Assembly (NCBI GenBank): GCA_003132025.1
Contig: PKWJ01000037.1
Location: 1-64,000 of the forward strand
Origin: Gammaproteobacteria bacterium
Lineage (GTDB): Bacteria > Pseudomonadota > Gammaproteobacteria > Steroidobacterales > Steroidobacteraceae
Reading direction: 5' to 3'
DNA: 64,000 nucleotides
The position numbers were made by a program, and so were the translations under genes. Shown piece by piece: positions 60,770 to 64,000 of this stretch (positions are counted from its first letter, which is position 1; the number at the start of each line of letters is the position of its first letter). The notes under the pieces were generated by a model. That model was not told the DNA's origin, searched no databases, and saw only the letters and a program-made list of their open reading frames with translations.

Positions 60770-61542
60770 CCGTGCGCGCCACGAAGTACGGAATCCGTGG
60801 ATCCCATATAAGCCTGCTTGACCAACGGGTTATGCGACACTTCAGCGTACGACCCATCGGCGATGATACGGCCGTGCTGCAGCACCGTGATGGTATCGGC
60901 AATCGTTGCCACCAGGTTCATGTTGTGCTCGACCATAAGCACGGTGCGATCGGCCGCAGCGCGCTTGATGAGCGCGGTCACCGTGTCCACGTCTTCGTGA
61001 CCCATGCCCTGCGTCGGTTCGTCGAGCAACATCAGCTCCGGTTCCATTGCCAGCGTGGTTGCGATCTCGAGTGCACGCTTGCGCCCGTAAGGCAACTCGA
61101 CCGCGACCGTGCCGGCGAACCGCCCCAGGCCCACCGCATCGAGCAGTTGCATCGCCCGCGGGTCCAGAACCGCCAGGCTCGATCCGCGCCGCCAGAAATG
61201 AAACGACGTGCCCAGCGTGGGTTGCAGGGCGACGCGCACATTCTCCAGCACCGTCAGGTGCGGAAACACCGCCGACATCTGGAACGAGCGCACCATGCCG
61301 CGACGCGCGACCTCGGCCGCCCTGGCGAACGTGATGTCCTCGCCTTTGAAGAGAATGCGACCGCGGGTGGGTATCAGGAATTTGGTCAGCAGGTTAAAGC
61401 AGGTGGTCTTGCCGGCGCCGTTGGGACCGATCAGCGCATGAATCTGGCCGCGCCGTACCCGCAGATTGACGTCGTTGACGGCAAGGAAGCCGTTGAACTC
61501 TTTCGTCAGGCCGTGAGTTTCAATAATGAAATGCTCAGCCAT
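60766..61542 (-). CDS. livG: LivG-type ABC ATPase
   Basis: The 258-aa ATPase has a canonical Walker A (GPNGAGKTTCFNLL), Walker B LMLLDEPTQGMGH and the switch His in LMVEHNMNLV. The signature region reads ELPYGRKRALEIATTL, normal for LivG. It powers import with LivF. It is the first gene of the unit; the 125 bases upstream to the divergent gene at 61668 should hold the promoter, with a weak CATAAT at about 61589-61594 on the minus strand. Confidence 0.93.
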   Translation of the reverse strand: MAEHFIIETHGLTKEFNGFLAVNDVNLRVRRGQIHALIGPNGAGKTTCFNLLTKFLIPTRGRILFKGEDITFARAAEVARRGMVRSFQMSAVFPHLTVLENVRVALQPTLGTSFHFWRRGSSLAVLDPRAMQLLDAVGLGRFAGTVAVELPYGRKRALEIATTLAMEPELMLLDEPTQGMGHEDVDTVTALIKRAAADRTVLMVEHNMNLVATIADTITVLQHGRIIADGSYAEVSHNPLVKQAYMGSTDSVLRGAHG

Positions 61543-61667
61543 ATCGTGCAGCGCGGCGGTGGTGGCGGCTGCGCCCGTTTGTTCTGGACATTATGCGATA
61601 TCGGCACATGCTGCACACCAGCATCCTACTCCGCCCGGCACATCCGGCGCCGATGTAAATTACGACC

Positions 61668-62480
61668 ATGCCACTGAGTACCACTGGTGCTCATTCGCCA
61701 TGGGTGTTGGCCATGTTGCTGCAGCTGCCGGCGCTCGCGCGGGCTCAGGGCGGCCCGCCGTTCCTGACCAACGATCCGGGAACCCCGGGCGACGCCAACT
61801 GGGAGATCAATCTGGGTTCGATGCAGAGCTTCGTGCGCGGCGCGTCGTCGTACCAGGTTCCGCAGCTCGACATTAATCTCGGGCTCGGCGATCGTATCCA
61901 GCTGACCTACGAGATTCCCTACGGGCTGCAGACCAGTGCCGGAGAGCCGTCGCACAGCGGCTGGGGCAATGCATTCTCCGGCGTGAAATGGCGCTTTCTG
62001 GACCAGGGACAACAGGGCTGGCAGCTGTCGACTTTTCCTCAGATTGAGACTGGCGTTTCAGCGCACGCGCAGCTCACGGCAATCGGTATTGCCGGACCGC
62101 GCTACCTTGTGCCGCTGGAGGTCGCGAGGACGCTCGGTCCGCTGCAGCTCAATGCCGAGGCAGGCTACTACATTCCGGGGTATGGACCGAAGGAGCGCAT
62201 CCTCGGTCTTGTCGCCGGCCGCCCGGTCACCAGCCGACTGGAACTCGACGCGGAAATCTACGATGACCGGACCTATGAGGGGAGTTTCGGCACCGCATCG
62301 CATGCCACCACGCTCGATCTCGGCGGTCGATACCAGCTGCGTCCCGGCGTCATCGCGCTGTTTCTGGCGGGCCGCAGCCTCAACGGAATTGCCGACGGCC
62401 AGCCAGAATTCATCGGCTATCTCGGCGTGCAGATCCTGCTGAGCAACTACGGCCGCACGTTGAACAACTCACAACATTGA
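61668..62480 (+). CDS. Predicted outer-membrane beta-barrel/periplasmic protein
   Basis: The 270-aa protein has a signal peptide (WVLAMLLQLPALARAQ) and then alternating polar/aromatic stretches typical of a small beta-barrel (WEINLGSMQSFV, DRIQLTYEIPYGL, GVKWRFLDQG). It reads like the putative outer-membrane transporter group related to phenol-degradation MetA proteins. Function unknown. It diverges from the Liv operon, 125 bases apart. Confidence 0.7.
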   Translation: MPLSTTGAHSPWVLAMLLQLPALARAQGGPPFLTNDPGTPGDANWEINLGSMQSFVRGASSYQVPQLDINLGLGDRIQLTYEIPYGLQTSAGEPSHSGWGNAFSGVKWRFLDQGQQGWQLSTFPQIETGVSAHAQLTAIGIAGPRYLVPLEVARTLGPLQLNAEAGYYIPGYGPKERILGLVAGRPVTSRLELDAEIYDDRTYEGSFGTASHATTLDLGGRYQLRPGVIALFLAGRSLNGIADGQPEFIGYLGVQILLSNYGRTLNNSQH

Positions 62481-62521
62481 TCGCCGCACCGCCTTAGGAC
62501 CGCAGTGCTGCGCTCGTGCGC

Positions 62522-62557
62522 GGCAGAGGCAGAGGCAGAGGCAGAGGCAGAGGCAGC
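62522..62557. repeat. Hexanucleotide microsatellite (GGCAGA)x6
   Basis: Five perfect GGCAGA units and a sixth that differs in its last base run from 62522 to 62557. They lie between the beta-barrel gene stop and the glucosidase relic. Such tracts can vary in length by slippage; no ORF is controlled by it in the present sequence. Confidence 0.9.
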
Positions 62558-62588
62558 CGGTGACGATCATGACAATCGAAGAGAACCG

Positions 62589-62841
62589 TACTGGCTGTAC
62601 TGTCAGCCCCCACGCGAGTCGCTGTTCACCGAGAACGAGTCGAATTCGCAACGCCTGTAACGGCAAGCGCGAGAAATTCCATCGGGACCCGAATTGGCGC
62701 GACCTGGTTCTGTTCCATGAATAGTTTCACAGCGACAGTGGTTCCGGCCTGGGCGCAAGTCACCAGACTGGGTGGGCGCGAGTGGTGGCGAAGCTGATCC
62801 AGCAGTACTGCGAGTATCAACTACAGGCCAAGGCGCCCTGA
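62589..62841 (+). pseudogene. Relic of a GH63-like (MGH1-type) glucosidase
   Basis: Two blocks of one protein family are left in different frames. Block 1 (62589-62657) reads YWLYCQPPRESLFTENESN, as in the N-terminal half of large MGH1/GH63-type glucosidases (LLFTENETNTERL), and ends at TAA 62658. Block 2 (from about 62659) reads NGKREKFHRDPNWRDLVLFHE, a TAG at 62722 where the family has Tyr, then [17 protein letters not shown] and [13 protein letters not shown], which is the extreme C-terminus ([19 protein letters not shown]). The TGA at 62839 ends it. Several hundred codons between the blocks are gone. No function expected. Confidence 0.75.
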
Positions 62842-62871
62842 GGGCCGCGCCGGCCTGCCAGAGCGTTGCTT

Positions 62872-63234
62872 TTAGCGTTGGGCGACGGAAGCTACGCGCA
62901 CAGTCTCGTGTTGCCGAGAAAAGGAAGTCAGCGGCGCGCGATTGATGCCGGCGACTACTTTCTCGACTGTGTCCGTGACGCAGTGTTCGTCACTCGGGGA
63001 GACGACATACGAGCCATTGAGTGCGCGCCGGTGGCATACCTGTTCGGCAGCGGAATTGATGCGCTCATACATCACGGCGACGTCGCCGGGCCGATCAAAA
63101 TTCAGATCCCCAAGATGCACTACCGCCCGACCGTGGACCGCGTCAGTGGAGGAATCTGCAGCATAGGCAGCCGACATGCCCAGGATCGAAGAAGCCACGA
63201 TAGTACCGAGCGTAATCCGGAGTTTTAGCGACAT
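62872..63234 (-). CDS. UrcA-family protein
   Basis: The 120-aa protein has a signal peptide (ITLGTIVASSILGMSAAYA) and the UrcA pattern: VHLGDLNFDRPGDVAVMYERINSAAEQVCHR, then a second cysteine in EHCVTDTVEK, giving a likely disulfide. The family is exported and uncharacterised, frequent in Xanthomonadales, Steroidobacter and sphingomonads. A GGGAGG ribosome site precedes the ATG. Confidence 0.88.
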   Translation of the reverse strand: MSLKLRITLGTIVASSILGMSAAYAADSSTDAVHGRAVVHLGDLNFDRPGDVAVMYERINSAAEQVCHRRALNGSYVVSPSDEHCVTDTVEKVVAGINRAPLTSFSRQHETVRVASVAQR

Positions 63235-63592
63235 GTTGCCTCCCTGGAGGAACCGAATGCCCTGGTGGGCCGACCAAATGCTCTGTGACAGTGCGCATTG
63301 GTATTATCCCACGCTACATTGCACTCTACCAGCGCACATTTCATCGGAGCGTCGCATTTTGGCCGAATTCTTTGCCGATCACGCGTCAATAACCGTCCAT
63401 TTCCGCGCTTCCTGCTATCCTTTCCGCCGATCTGGCCGGCTCATAAGGCCATTCATGCACTTCTGTAGTGCGTAACGGTCGCCCGATTTTGACCTTTCCG
63501 GCCAAGGCACCAAAACCTGCGGCCAAAACTGTGCAACAGCGTGTCGGAGTGACTCCGCCGAGCTTCGTAATGTGGTCCGGGTTGGCGGGGCG
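63235..63592. other. Intergenic stretch upstream of the UrcA gene
   Basis: These 358 bases lie between two minus-strand genes and are AT-richer than the rest. Close to the UrcA start the minus strand has GGGATAATACC, a possible -10 region without a clear -35. ORFs here are short and unrecognised. I see no RNA gene, no mobile element end and no strong terminator. Confidence 0.45.
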
Positions 63593-63997
63593 TCAGCGCA
63601 CGCAGCGCAGCGAGGACACCTGATTCTTATCGTAGTCCTCATGAAACCCGTCGCTGAACAGCTGGCCCCAGGCGTCGTCGTCGCTGACCTGCAACGACGA
63701 CCAGTAATAGCCCGAGGCTCCTTTCAGCCTTCCGGTTTCATTGAATCCCCCGATGTCGGCTCGGTTGGCAAACTGCACCGCCAACTCACCCAAGCTCGGC
63801 ACGTGCCAGTCGTCATGGCCGAATGCCGCTAGGCTTCTGCAGTATTCAAACGCCTGACCCCACGTATAAACGCCGGGAGCGTCCGCGGGGGTGGTATAGA
63901 GGCTCTTGCCGGTATCGGGCGAAATGCCGGCGTAGACGGTGCCGTCTGGCATTCTGCCGCCGGCGGCAGGCACGAACGACGGTTTGCCGGTCTGCAT
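63593..63997 (-). CDS. DUF1566-type protein, probably 5' truncated by window end
   Basis: The visible 134 residues hold the DUF1566 (Lcl C-terminal) pattern: YTWGQAFEYCRSLAAFGHDDWHVPSLGELAVQF, YYWSSLQVSDDDAWGQLFSDG and the closing SSLRCVR. The domain is found in exported or surface proteins of unknown role. The ATG at 63997 is in frame with open sequence to the window edge, so the real start may lie outside. The stop is at 63593. Confidence 0.75.
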   Translation of the reverse strand: MQTGKPSFVPAAGGRMPDGTVYAGISPDTGKSLYTTPADAPGVYTWGQAFEYCRSLAAFGHDDWHVPSLGELAVQFANRADIGGFNETGRLKGASGYYWSSLQVSDDDAWGQLFSDGFHEDYDKNQVSSLRCVR

Positions 63998-64000
63998 CGA

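Noticed and set aside
62522-62557. CRISPR-like repeat
   Set aside because: Units are six bases with no spacers, so this is a simple tandem repeat.

Overview
The window reads as chromosomal DNA of a GC-rich Gram-negative bacterium, most likely a gammaproteobacterium. The markers are a TonB-dependent receptor, a lipobox OmpA-family lipoprotein, an MltF-like lytic transglycosylase, YajQ, a UrcA-family protein and Tat-exported redox enzymes. UrcA together with TonB receptors and glucan hydrolases would suit a Steroidobacter/Xanthomonadales-like lineage, but that placement is an inference. Genes are packed in short directons. Starts overlap the preceding stop as GTGA, ATGA or TGATG in many places. 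I found no rRNA, tRNA, CRISPR array, integrase or intact insertion sequence.

Region 1 (1-13.4 kb) is a methylated-amine module: soxB(3' part)-soxD-soxA-soxG for sarcosine oxidase, a GlxA/GbdR-type AraC regulator, a dimethylglycine/sarcosine dehydrogenase and a GbcA-like Rieske oxygenase carrying its own C-terminal ferredoxin. A translationally coupled pair follows (UBP zinc finger plus a thioredoxin-reductase-like flavoprotein), then an MltF-like protein. Together these could strip betaine to dimethylglycine, sarcosine and glycine. The first ~250 bp are not soxB at all but the GTPase domain of TypA/BipA, joined in frame to soxB at a shared PLQALV sequence. An assembly chimera or a short-homology recombination is the likely cause.

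Region 2 (13.4-35 kb) handles amines and amino acids. It holds a ureohydrolase with an SSS symporter, a Tat-exported flavin amine oxidase overlapping a cytochrome c gene, a class III aminotransferase, an APC permease and a glyoxalase. Next comes a tryptophan-tryptophylquinone (TTQ) amine dehydrogenase operon (large subunit, MauE, MauD, small subunit, two cytochromes c) behind a TonB receptor. A four-gene operon follows (GS-like ligase, N-formylglutamate amidohydrolase-like, isochorismatase-like, carboxymuconolactone decarboxylase-like), then a cyclase, a Cys/Met PLP enzyme and an SDR.

Region 3 (35-53 kb) starts with a small coupled cluster (56-aa ORF, PGDYG protein, membrane protein). It continues with a beta-glucan locus (GH3, GH144, GH15, GH94). 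Inside this lie an ABC exporter-like protein with degenerate ATPase motifs and a CocE-like protein that has lost its catalytic Ser and His. A caspase/OmpA lipoprotein pair and a decayed second caspase gene are also here.

Region 4 (53-64 kb) has YajQ, a DUF347 membrane protein, an MFS transporter and a betaine-homocysteine methyltransferase-like enzyme that links back to region 1. It also has a complete Liv-type ABC transporter, an outer-membrane-type protein, a relic of a GH63-like glucosidase beside a hexanucleotide repeat, a UrcA protein and a DUF1566 protein cut by the window edge.
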